This document shows, in pieces, positions 7,486 through 14,791 of a DNA stretch of 23,682 nucleotides. The notes under the pieces were generated by a model. The model was not told the origin of the DNA. It was given only the letters and a program-made list of their open reading frames with translations, and did no database searches. The DNA lies in the NCBI RefSeq assembly GCF_937891315.1, contig NZ_CALAGI010000139.1, positions 1-23,682 on the forward strand. Reading direction: 5' to 3'. The position numbers were made by a program, and so were the translations under genes. Every line of letters begins with the position of its first letter. Positions within the stretch are counted from its first letter, which is position 1. This DNA is from an uncultured Amaricoccus sp. (lineage in GTDB: Bacteria; Pseudomonadota; Alphaproteobacteria; Rhodobacterales; Rhodobacteraceae).

Positions 7486-7739
7486 GGCGCGATCACCGCC
7501 CCGGCGATCGCGATGGCCGCGCCGGGGTCCCGACGGATTTGGCCTTCGACCAATCCGTCGGCGCGCGTCCGCCCCTTGGCTGGCGCGGAAGGATTGGCGC
7601 CATGGGTCCGGGCGGCGGCGCCCTCCGCGTGCTTCGGCATGGTCTCGGGAACTCGGCCGGGACGAGGCTCCACCGAAGCCCCGCTGATCCGGGCCGGGGC
7701 AACCGTTCCCCGTTGTTGGGCAAACGGGGGACGGTTCAT
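7482..7739 (-). CDS. Unrecognised ORF (85 aa) bridging batA-like and batB-like genes
   Basis: The ATG at 7739 overlaps the batA-like stop (ATGA), and its stop at 7484-7482 overlaps the batB-like ATG in the same way. AGGGG sits five bases upstream of the ATG. The product starts MNRPPFAQQRGTVAPARISG and ends AIAGAVIAP. It is rich in Ala, Arg, Pro and Gly, with no cysteine and no domain I recognise; the last 15 residues are mildly hydrophobic. About 20 of 85 codons end in A or T, concentrated in the first 30 codons, a weaker bias than in flanking genes. The DNA carries two strong hairpins (7701-7736 and 7530-7561). It could be a genuine small protein, a translational bridge, or a palindromic element that happens to be open in this frame. 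Confidence 0.42.
   Translation of the reverse strand: MNRPPFAQQRGTVAPARISGASVEPRPGRVPETMPKHAEGAAARTHGANPSAPAKGRTRADGLVEGQIRRDPGAAIAIAGAVIAP
7530..7561. repeat. Second inverted repeat inside the batA-batB spacer
   Basis: Ten-base perfect arms CCGACGGATT (7530-7539) and AATCCGTCGG (7552-7561) extend by two more pairs if one T is bulged. This leaves a loop of about seven bases. It lies inside the 85-codon ORF, about 45 bases upstream of the batB-like start, and could affect translation or RNA stability there. Confidence 0.75.
7701..7736. repeat. Inverted repeat directly after the batA-like stop codon
   Basis: Two 14-base arms, AACCGTTCCCCGTT at 7701-7714 and AACGGGGGACGGTT at 7723-7736, pair with one mismatch across an 8-base loop. 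In the minus-strand transcript the hairpin begins at the last base of the batA-like stop codon. No T-run follows. It may be a partial terminator, an mRNA stability element or part of a palindromic repeat. Confidence 0.75.
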
Positions 7740-8728
7740 GATGTCCCCTCGCCGGGCCGCCGGGCGCGCGCGGTGAGGAGCATGGCGGCACGGGCGAGGA
7801 TGACGAGGGCGGCGAAGGCGGCGGCGGGGAAGGCGGAGAGCGGGGTCCGGGGGCGCCAAGAGGTCGTCGCGCCCTGGCGCGCGCCGGCGGCGTCGATCCG
7901 CGCATAGATGGCGGCGAGGCCGACCGCGTCCTCGGCGCGGTTGAAGTCGCCGCCGGTGGCGGAGGCGATCGCCTGGAGCGTGGCGATATCGACCTTGTCG
8001 TCGTCGCCCGAGGCTTCGGGGTCGCCGACGGCGATGGTGTGGATGACGACGCCGTTCTGGCTGGCGATCTCGGCGGCGCTTTTCGGTGCCATGCGGCTGC
8101 CGGTGTCGGAACCGTCGGACAGCAGGATCAGGATGCGCGACTCGACCTTCGACGCCTCGAAGGAGCGGATGGCGAGGCCGATGGCGTCGCCGAGCATGGT
8201 GTTCTGCCCGGCCATCCCCGGTTCCAGCGTGGCGAGCAGGGTGCGGGCGGCGGCGGTGTCGCGGGTGAAGGGGACGAGCGTATAGGGCGCGTCGCCGAAG
8301 ACGATGAGGCCGACGCGGTCGTCGCGGCGATCGGCGATGAAGCCGTCGAGCACGGCTTTCACGCCGTCGAGGCGGCTGCCGCGTATCCCGTCCGCGCCGA
8401 TGAAATCGCGGGTCCGCATCGAACCGGAGATATCGACGGCGAGCATCACGTCGCGCGCGGTCTCGGTCCGCTCTACCGGCTCGCCGACCCATTGCGGGCG
8501 GGCGAGGGTGAGGAGAACCAGCGCCCAGAGAGCCCAGACGAAGGCCATCCGCGGCGAGGAGCGCGCGGGCACGACCGCGCCTTCGCCCTTGTCGAGGCCG
8601 GCGCTGGCGCCTTCGAAGAACGGGAAGCGGATCGCCTCGACCACCTCGCGGCGCGGTGGGGCAAGCCAGAGCACGAGGAGCGGCAGGGGCAAGGCGACGA
8701 GCACCCAGGGGAAGGCGAGCTCAAGCAC
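7736..8728 (-). CDS. BatA-like VWA domain membrane protein
   Basis: The 330-residue product has the BatA layout. An N-terminal membrane segment (about 6-24, FPWVLVALPLPLLVLWLAP) is followed by a second (about 61-78, MAFVWALWALVLLTLARP), a VWA domain and a C-terminal membrane segment (FPAAAFAALVILARAAMLL). The metal site is intact: D99-ISGSM (DxSxS) and, later, LLSDGSDTGS. I chose the GTG at 8728 because it overlaps the DUF4381 stop at 8723-8721 and gives the canonical N-terminus. An upstream in-frame ATG at 8872 would add 48 Pro/Ala/Ser-rich residues antisense to no gain. VWA proteins of this family pair with MoxR ATPases in envelope stress or protein maturation; the client is unknown. Confidence 0.85.
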   Translation of the reverse strand: MLELAFPWVLVALPLPLLVLWLAPPRREVVEAIRFPFFEGASAGLDKGEGAVVPARSSPRMAFVWALWALVLLTLARPQWVGEPVERTETARDVMLAVDISGSMRTRDFIGADGIRGSRLDGVKAVLDGFIADRRDDRVGLIVFGDAPYTLVPFTRDTAAARTLLATLEPGMAGQNTMLGDAIGLAIRSFEASKVESRILILLSDGSDTGSRMAPKSAAEIASQNGVVIHTIAVGDPEASGDDDKVDIATLQAIASATGGDFNRAEDAVGLAAIYARIDAAGARQGATTSWRPRTPLSAFPAAAFAALVILARAAMLLTARARRPGEGTS

Positions 8729-9215
8729 GCTGGCGCCGGATCCAGCGGCGGGCGGCGGCGAGGGCGGCGCGGCCGTCGCAGGCGGCGGCCGGGCGATACG
8801 GCGCGGCTGCGAGCCGCTGGGCGAGCGGGCCGAAGTCGCCGCCGGTCCGGGCAAGGAACCGCGCCCAGTCATCGCCGGTCAGCGAAGCGACGGTCGGCCG
8901 CGGGGCGGTGACGAGGGCGACGCGGCGGAGCAGGGTCTGCAGGGCGGCGAGGGCGCCGGGGTCGCCGGTTTCGAGCGCGGGGGCGAGGCGCTTGAGCTCG
9001 GCAAGGGCCGCGCGGCGCCAGGCGGTGGCGCGGCGGTGCCGGACGAAGGCGACGATGGCGGCGGCGAGGGTGACGGCGATGAGGGCGGCGAGGATCGCCC
9101 AGGCCCAGGTCGCGGGCAGCATCGAGACCGGCGGCGGCTCGGTGATGTCGCGCAGCTGGTCGAGGAGGGAGACGAGGCTGTCGGCCGGCGCGGCGGGGGT
9201 GCTGGGTTCCATCAT
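8721..9215 (-). CDS. DUF4381 family membrane protein
   Basis: The 164-residue protein starts MMEPSTPAAPADSLVSLLDQ and carries the LRDITEPPPVS segment typical of DUF4381. One membrane helix follows (about 37-58, TWAWAILAALIAVTLAAAIVAF) and then a basic helical cytoplasmic region ending RRWIRRQRA. DUF4381 proteins are found almost only between DUF58 and BatA-like genes in MoxR operons, as here; no biochemical role is known to me. The ATG at 9215 overlaps the DUF58 stop, and its own stop overlaps the GTG of the BatA-like gene. Translation of the three is thus probably coupled. Confidence 0.83.
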   Translation of the reverse strand: MMEPSTPAAPADSLVSLLDQLRDITEPPPVSMLPATWAWAILAALIAVTLAAAIVAFVRHRRATAWRRAALAELKRLAPALETGDPGALAALQTLLRRVALVTAPRPTVASLTGDDWARFLARTGGDFGPLAQRLAAAPYRPAAACDGRAALAAARRWIRRQRA

Positions 9216-10162
9216 CGCCTCCGGGGTGGCGCGCCAAAGAGGTGGAGGATTTGCGGTATCGTGGGCTCACCGGCGCTGATGGGCAGGATGGCGGCGTCGA
9301 GATGTTCCTGCCAGGCAAGAAGGCGCTTGAGGCGGTCGCCCCCGACGGCGGCGAGGTTCTGGCGGACGCGGGGCGCGGCGAAGTCGAGCTCGACTTGAAG
9401 CGTCCCGTCGCCGACGACCATGCGGCCCGTCGTCGGCGTCTCGTGCGCGGAGGGGTCATGGACCAGCGCGAGGACGATGTCGTTGCCCCGCGCGATGCCG
9501 GTCAAGATGCGCAGCGTGTCGTCGTCGGCGCCGTCGAAGTCGGAAACGACGAGGAGGAGCCAGTCATGGGTGACGATCCCGGCGGCCCGGCGCAGGGTTT
9601 CGTTCAGGCGGGCGGCCGCGTCCGGGACGACGGGCGCCTCGGCGGAGAGGGCGAGGGAGCGGTCGGCGACGAGGTCGAGCAGGCGCGCCGCGGCGGAGCG
9701 CGCGCGCCGGGCGGGGATCGCGGCGGCGCCGGTATCGGAGAGGACCATGCCGCCGACGCGGTCGCCCTGGCCGAGGATCCGCCAGGCGGCGAGGGCGGCG
9801 ATCTCGGCGGCGGTGACGGATTTCATGTTGAGGACGGTGCCGAAGAACATCGACTGGCGCTGGTCGACGAGGATCAGCGCCGGGCGGTCGCGCTCCACGC
9901 GGGTGACGCGGACATGGGGGCTGCCGGCGCGGGCGGTGACCTTCCAGTCGATGGCGCGCACATCGTCGCCGGGCAGGTAGGCGCGCAGCTCCTCGAACTC
10001 GAGGCCGCGGCCGCGCAGTCGGCTGGCCCGGCGGCCGGAGAGGGCGCTGCCGACCGGCTGGCGCGGCAGGAAATCGAAGCCGCGGGCCCGCGCCTCGAGC
10101 CCGGCGAGCCGGGCGAGGGTGGCGTGGATGCGCGGGTCGGGGACGGTCGGGTCGGGGGGCAT
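9212..10162 (-). CDS. DUF58 domain protein of MoxR operon
   Basis: The 316-residue product contains the DUF58 signature (RGLEFEELRAYLPGDDVRAIDWKV in two parts: RGLEFEELRAYLPGDD at about 52-67 and VRAIDWKVTAR at about 68-78). A VWA-like fold follows, in which the metal-site motif is degenerate (VDQRQSM, D100 with Arg at the third position), as is common for DUF58. No signal peptide or membrane helix is visible, so it is likely cytoplasmic or peripheral. It begins three bases after the moxR stop without a clear ribosome binding site, which suggests translation depends on moxR. DUF58 proteins are regular partners of MoxR ATPases; the function is inferred by that association only. Confidence 0.88.
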   Translation of the reverse strand: MPPDPTVPDPRIHATLARLAGLEARARGFDFLPRQPVGSALSGRRASRLRGRGLEFEELRAYLPGDDVRAIDWKVTARAGSPHVRVTRVERDRPALILVDQRQSMFFGTVLNMKSVTAAEIAALAAWRILGQGDRVGGMVLSDTGAAAIPARRARSAAARLLDLVADRSLALSAEAPVVPDAAARLNETLRRAAGIVTHDWLLLVVSDFDGADDDTLRILTGIARGNDIVLALVHDPSAHETPTTGRMVVGDGTLQVELDFAAPRVRQNLAAVGGDRLKRLLAWQEHLDAAILPISAGEPTIPQILHLFGAPPRRR

Positions 10163-10165
10163 GGC

Positions 10166-11155
<990 letters not shown>

Positions 11156-11188
11156 GGTGCAACCCTCTGAAGGCGATGAATTTTTCCG

Positions 11189-11220
11189 ATGCACAACGTA
11201 TGTGATTTCCATGCACAACG
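11189..11220. promoter_or_regulatory. Direct repeats upstream of moxR, possible operator
   Basis: ATGCACAACG occurs at 11189-11198 and again at 11211-11220, exactly 22 bases apart, about two helical turns. The right copy is also part of an ATGCA-N9-TGCAT inverted pair (11211-11229). The sites are 35-75 bases upstream of the moxR ATG in the only AT-richer stretch of the gap. This is what a regulator binding on one DNA face would need. No clear -35/-10 pair is visible, and the regulator is unknown. Confidence 0.45.
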
Positions 11221-11269
11221 CGTATGCATGATTTCGGGCGCGACACGGTCCGTGGCGGGTGGCCGGGCA

Positions 11270-11380
11270 TCACCCGGACCTGACGAAATCGCCGGGCTTC
11301 CAGACGCGGGCGATGGCCGGCTGCTCGGGGCCGGAGGCGAGATCGGCATGCGCCTCGGCGGCGACGCGGGTCGGGGTCAT
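11270..11380 (-). CDS. Small unrecognised protein (36 aa) upstream of moxR
   Basis: The ATG at 11380 follows a strong TTGGAGG ribosome binding site with about seven bases of spacing. The product begins MTPTRVAAEAHADL and ends ARVWKPGDFVRSG. It has no cysteine, membrane helix or domain I know. Only 3 of 36 codons end in A or T, as expected for a real gene in this genome. It lies 98 bases after the sulfatase stop, beyond a GC hairpin, and 114 bases before moxR, on the same strand as both. It may be a separate small gene, a leader peptide or a trimmed domain remnant. Confidence 0.45.
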   Translation of the reverse strand: MTPTRVAAEAHADLASGPEQPAIARVWKPGDFVRSG

Positions 11381-11446
11381 GGTCTGGCCTCCAAGGGCTC
11401 GCGGGGTTCAACGCCGTCGTCGGGGCGGGGTTGGCCGGAGGTTGGG

Positions 11447-11470
11447 GGACGCGGGCCGGATCCCGCGTCC
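11447..11470 (-). terminator. GC hairpin after the downstream sulfatase gene
   Basis: Nine-base perfect arms GGACGCGGG and CCCGCGTCC with a six-base loop start nine bases after the sulfatase stop at 11479. This is the right place for a terminator separating the sulfatase unit from the small ORF and moxR. There is no T-run after the stem, so termination may be incomplete or of another type. Confidence 0.5.
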
Positions 11471-11478
11471 GTTTGCCT

Positions 11479-13065
11479 TCATTTGGCGGGCGGCGGCGTC
11501 AGGACGGAGCGGATATGGGCGTCGACGGCGGCCTGGACCTGGTCGACCGAGAAGCTGGCGGGCAGTTGGCTCGGCGGCCAGTCGATGAAGGTTTCGAGGA
11601 ACGCCGCCGCCTTCATCGAGGCCTGGGCGGGCAGATAGGCGTTCTTCATCAGCCAGTCGTTGTACTGGTCGGAATAGAGGTCGGCGCGCTCGTACGGATC
11701 CATGCGCAGGTTGAAGATCTTCGGCACCCGCAGGCAGGTGAAGGGATCCTGCCAGACCTCGAAGCCGCCGGGAGTGCGCTGTTCGCAGAACACGCCTTTC
11801 CAGTCGCCCCACCGCGTGGCGACGAGCATCCCGTCGTCGTTGAAATAGTAGAAGTCGTCGCGCGCGCCCTTGTCGGCCTGGCCGGTCAGGTAGGGAAGCT
11901 GGTTGTAGCCGTCGAGATGGACCTTGAAGGTCTTGTCGCCCTCGGTCTTGCCGGCGAGCAGCTCGTCCTTGATGTCGGGGTCGCCGGCCGCGGCGAGCAG
12001 CGTCGGGAACCAGTCGAGGCCGGAGAATATCTCGTTGGAGACCTGCCCCGGCTGGATGTGGCCGGGCCAGCGCACCATCGCCGGCACGCGGAAGGCGCCC
12101 TCCCAGTTGGTGTCCTTCTCCGAACGGAACGGCGAGACGGCGGCGTCGGGCCAGGAGAAGAAGTTCGGGCCGTTGTCGGTGGTGTAGACGACGATGGTGT
12201 CGTCGGTGAGCCCCATGTCGTCGAGCGCCTTCAGGAGTTCGCCGACATGGCCGTCATGGATCACCATGCCGTCGGCATAGGTATTGCCGGGCATGCCGCT
12301 GACCCCGTCCTTGTCGGGCGGAACATGGGTGAAGGCATGCATGTGGGTGGTGTTCATCCAGGTGAAGAACGGCGTGCCGCTGTCGTGCTGGCGCTTCATG
12401 AAGTCGATGGCGGCGGCGGTCGTCTCGTCGTCGATCGTCTCCATGCGCTTCGTCGTCAGCGGCCCGGTATCCTCGACCTGGCCGTCGGCGGAGGATTTCA
12501 CCACGCCGCGCGGATTGTAGGCCTTGAGGAAGTCCTGATCGTTCGCCGGCCAGTAGGGCCGTTCCGGCTCCTCCTCGGCGTTGAGGTGGTAGAGGTTGCC
12601 GAAGAATTCGTCGAAGCCGTGCGCGGTCGGCAGATACTCGTCCCGGTCGCCGAGATGGTTCTTGCCGAACTGGCCGGTGGCGTAGCCGAGCGGCTTCAGC
12701 GCCTGGGCGATGGTGATGTCGCGGTCCTGGAGGCCGACCGGCGCGCCGGGCACGCCGACCTTGGTGAGGCCCGTGCGCTTCGGGGTCTGGCCGGTGATGA
12801 AGGAGGAGCGGCCGGCGGTGCAGCTGTTCTCGGCGTAATAGTCGGTGAAGCGCATCCCCTCGGCGGCGATGCGGTCGATGTTCGGGGTCTTGTAGCCGAC
12901 GAGGCCGTCACTGTAGGCCGAGATGTTCGACTGGCCGATGTCGTCGCCGAAGATGACGAGGATGTTGGGCTTGCCGCCGGTCGGCGGCGCGTCCTGCGCC
13001 ATCGGGTGCCCCGAAGTCAGCGCGGCCATCGCCGTCGCCATCAGGAACGCGTGCGATCGCTTCAT
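11479..13065 (-). CDS. Exported arylsulfatase, formylglycine type (downstream paralogue)
   Basis: This hydrolyses sulfate esters, most likely in the periplasm. The 528 residues begin MKRSHAFLMATAMAALTSGHPMAQD, a signal peptide. KPNILVIFGDDIG carries the metal-binding aspartates (D41, D42). C82-TAGR fits the C-x-P/A-x-R motif, in which Cys82 is oxidised to formylglycine by a maturase not encoded in this window. GKNHLGDRDEYLPTAHGFDE and TTDNGPN are further sulfatase blocks. The start follows GGGGAGA about seven bases upstream. It is a close paralogue of the gene 61 bases upstream, sharing a 47-bp identical stretch. The natural substrate cannot be told from sequence. Confidence 0.92.
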   Translation of the reverse strand: MKRSHAFLMATAMAALTSGHPMAQDAPPTGGKPNILVIFGDDIGQSNISAYSDGLVGYKTPNIDRIAAEGMRFTDYYAENSCTAGRSSFITGQTPKRTGLTKVGVPGAPVGLQDRDITIAQALKPLGYATGQFGKNHLGDRDEYLPTAHGFDEFFGNLYHLNAEEEPERPYWPANDQDFLKAYNPRGVVKSSADGQVEDTGPLTTKRMETIDDETTAAAIDFMKRQHDSGTPFFTWMNTTHMHAFTHVPPDKDGVSGMPGNTYADGMVIHDGHVGELLKALDDMGLTDDTIVVYTTDNGPNFFSWPDAAVSPFRSEKDTNWEGAFRVPAMVRWPGHIQPGQVSNEIFSGLDWFPTLLAAAGDPDIKDELLAGKTEGDKTFKVHLDGYNQLPYLTGQADKGARDDFYYFNDDGMLVATRWGDWKGVFCEQRTPGGFEVWQDPFTCLRVPKIFNLRMDPYERADLYSDQYNDWLMKNAYLPAQASMKAAAFLETFIDWPPSQLPASFSVDQVQAAVDAHIRSVLTPPPAK

Positions 13066-13093
13066 GTCTCGGTCTCCCCAGTAGCCTTCTTGA

Positions 13094-13121
13094 CGCGCGG
13101 GCGGCGGACACCGCCCGCGCG
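13094..13121 (-). repeat. Strong GC hairpin between the two sulfatase genes
   Basis: Eleven-base perfect arms CGCGCGGGCGG (13094-13104) and CCGCCCGCGCG (13111-13121) enclose a six-base loop in the 61-base gap between the sulfatases. It starts 5 bases after the upstream stop and ends about 28 bases before the next ATG. It lacks a T-run; it could set the ratio of the two messages by partial termination or by protecting the upstream 3' end. Confidence 0.6.
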
Positions 13122-13126
13122 CGTCG

Positions 13127-14683
13127 TCACTGAGCCATCGATTCGAAGCTCTTGTTCAGCTCCTGCTGGATCTGGTCGATCGAGAAGCTGTCCGGCCGCT
13201 GCGCCGGCGGGAACTCCTTGAAGGTGGCGAGGAACGCGCCGGCTTCCGCCTGGGCCGCGCTGAGCAGGAAGATGTGATCGAACAGCCAGTCGAAATAGGT
13301 GTTCGAGGTGATGCTGGCCCGCTCGTAGGGGTCGGCGCGCAGGTCGAACAGGCGGGGAACGCGGAGCTTGGTGAAGGGTTCGGCCCAGATGTTCAGCGTG
13401 CCCTCGGCGCGCTGCTCCTCGAACACGACCTTCCAGTTCTCGTAGCGCAGCGCCACCATTTCGCCGTCGTCGTTGAAGTAGAAGAACTCGTTCCGCGCGC
13501 TCTGATCCGAAGCGCCGGTCAGATAGGGGAGCTGGTTGAAGCCGTCGAGATGGTTCTTGTAGGTCTTGCCGTCGATCGTGGTTCCGGCCAGCAGCCGCTC
13601 CTTGATGTCGGTGTCGCCCACGGCGGCCATCAGCGTCGGAAACCAGTCGAGCCCCGAGACCATGCCGTTGGCCACCGAATCCGGCTTGATGTGCCCGGGC
13701 CAGCGGATCAGCGCCGGGACGCGGAAGGCGCCTTCCCAGTTGGTGTTCTTCTCGGAACGGAACGGCGTGGTGCCGGCGTCGGGCCAGGTGTTCTGATGCG
13801 GGCCGTTGTCGGTGGTGTAGATGACGATGGTATTGTCGGCGATGCCCATGTCGTCGAGCGATTTCAGCAGGGTGCCGACCACCGCGTCATGCTCGATCAT
13901 GCCGTCGGCGTATTCGGTGAGCGCGGTCAGGCCGGGGGGGCTGCGATGTTCGTCGCGCACATGGGTGCGGGCGTGCATGCGGGTGGTGTTCATCCAGGTG
14001 AAGAACGGCGTGTTCGCGTCGTGCTGGCGCTTCATGAAGTCGATGGCGGCGGCCGAGGTCTCGTCGTCGATCGTCTCCATCCGCTTGCGGTTCAGCGGGC
14101 CGGTGTCCTCGACCGTGCCGTCGGCGGCGGATTTGATCACGCCGCGCGGGCCGAAGCGTTCGCGAAAGGCGGGGTCGGTCGGATAGTTGCGGTTCTCCGG
14201 CTCCTCCTCGGCATTGAGATGGTAGAGGTTGCCGAAGAATTCGTCGAAGCCGTGCGCGGTCGGCAGGAACTCGTCCTTGTCGCCGAGGTGGTTCTTGCCG
14301 AACTGGCCGGTGGCGTAGCCCTGGTCCTTGAGCGCCGCGGCGATCGTGACGTCGGAAGCCTGCAAGCCGGCGTTGGCGCCCGGCAGGCCGACCTTGGACA
14401 GGCCGGTGCGCAGCGTGGACTGGCCGGTGATGAAGGTGGAGCGGCCGGCGGTGCAGGACTGCTCGGCATAATAGTCGGTGAAGAGCAGGCCCTCGTTGCC
14501 GATCCGGTCGATGTTGGGCGTCGTGTAGCCCATCAGGCCCCTGGAATAGATCGACAGGTTGGTCTGGCCGATGTCATCGCCGAAGATGACGAGGATGTTG
14601 GGTTTGTCCGGTGCCGTTTGCGCCAGCGCGGCCGTACTCACCGACATGGCGAGCACCATGCCAATTCCGAGTGTCTTCAGCAT
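13127..14683 (-). CDS. Exported arylsulfatase, formylglycine type (upstream paralogue)
   Basis: The 518-residue sulfatase begins MLKTLGIGMVLAMSVSTAALAQ, a clean signal peptide with cleavage after about residue 22. KPNILVIFGDDIG gives the metal aspartates (D36, D37). C77-TAGR is the formylglycine motif, and GKNHLGDKDEFLPTAHGFDE and TTDNGPH follow. I chose the ATG at 14683 because AGGGGA lies about seven bases upstream; ATGs further upstream, including 14698, would spoil the signal peptide. It precedes its paralogue in the same direction and follows the HAD phosphatase gene by 108 bases. The C-termini of the two sulfatases differ most, which may reflect different substrates. Confidence 0.92.
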   Translation of the reverse strand: MLKTLGIGMVLAMSVSTAALAQTAPDKPNILVIFGDDIGQTNLSIYSRGLMGYTTPNIDRIGNEGLLFTDYYAEQSCTAGRSTFITGQSTLRTGLSKVGLPGANAGLQASDVTIAAALKDQGYATGQFGKNHLGDKDEFLPTAHGFDEFFGNLYHLNAEEEPENRNYPTDPAFRERFGPRGVIKSAADGTVEDTGPLNRKRMETIDDETSAAAIDFMKRQHDANTPFFTWMNTTRMHARTHVRDEHRSPPGLTALTEYADGMIEHDAVVGTLLKSLDDMGIADNTIVIYTTDNGPHQNTWPDAGTTPFRSEKNTNWEGAFRVPALIRWPGHIKPDSVANGMVSGLDWFPTLMAAVGDTDIKERLLAGTTIDGKTYKNHLDGFNQLPYLTGASDQSARNEFFYFNDDGEMVALRYENWKVVFEEQRAEGTLNIWAEPFTKLRVPRLFDLRADPYERASITSNTYFDWLFDHIFLLSAAQAEAGAFLATFKEFPPAQRPDSFSIDQIQQELNKSFESMAQ

Positions 14684-14791
14684 TTTACATCCCCTCATGC
14701 ACGCGGTCCATCGCAAGTCTGCCTCGCCTGAGCATGACGCATCCCGCGCAGGTAGGAAAGCGAATGTCCCGCGCGGCGGTCGGGGGCGGGG

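Noticed and set aside
8729..8872. Longer BatA-like start at ATG 8872
   Set aside because: Would add 48 Pro/Ala/Ser-rich residues within the DUF4381 gene; the GTG overlapping the stop gives the usual N-terminal membrane helix.
11431..14731. Long plus-strand open frames opposite the two sulfatases
   Set aside because: Gly/Val/Arg/Glu-rich shadow sequence that mirrors the sulfatases; the minus-strand proteins have signal peptides and active-site motifs.
14700..14750. 15-codon leader-like ORF before the upstream sulfatase
   Set aside because: No ribosome binding site or regulatory codon pattern; likely chance.
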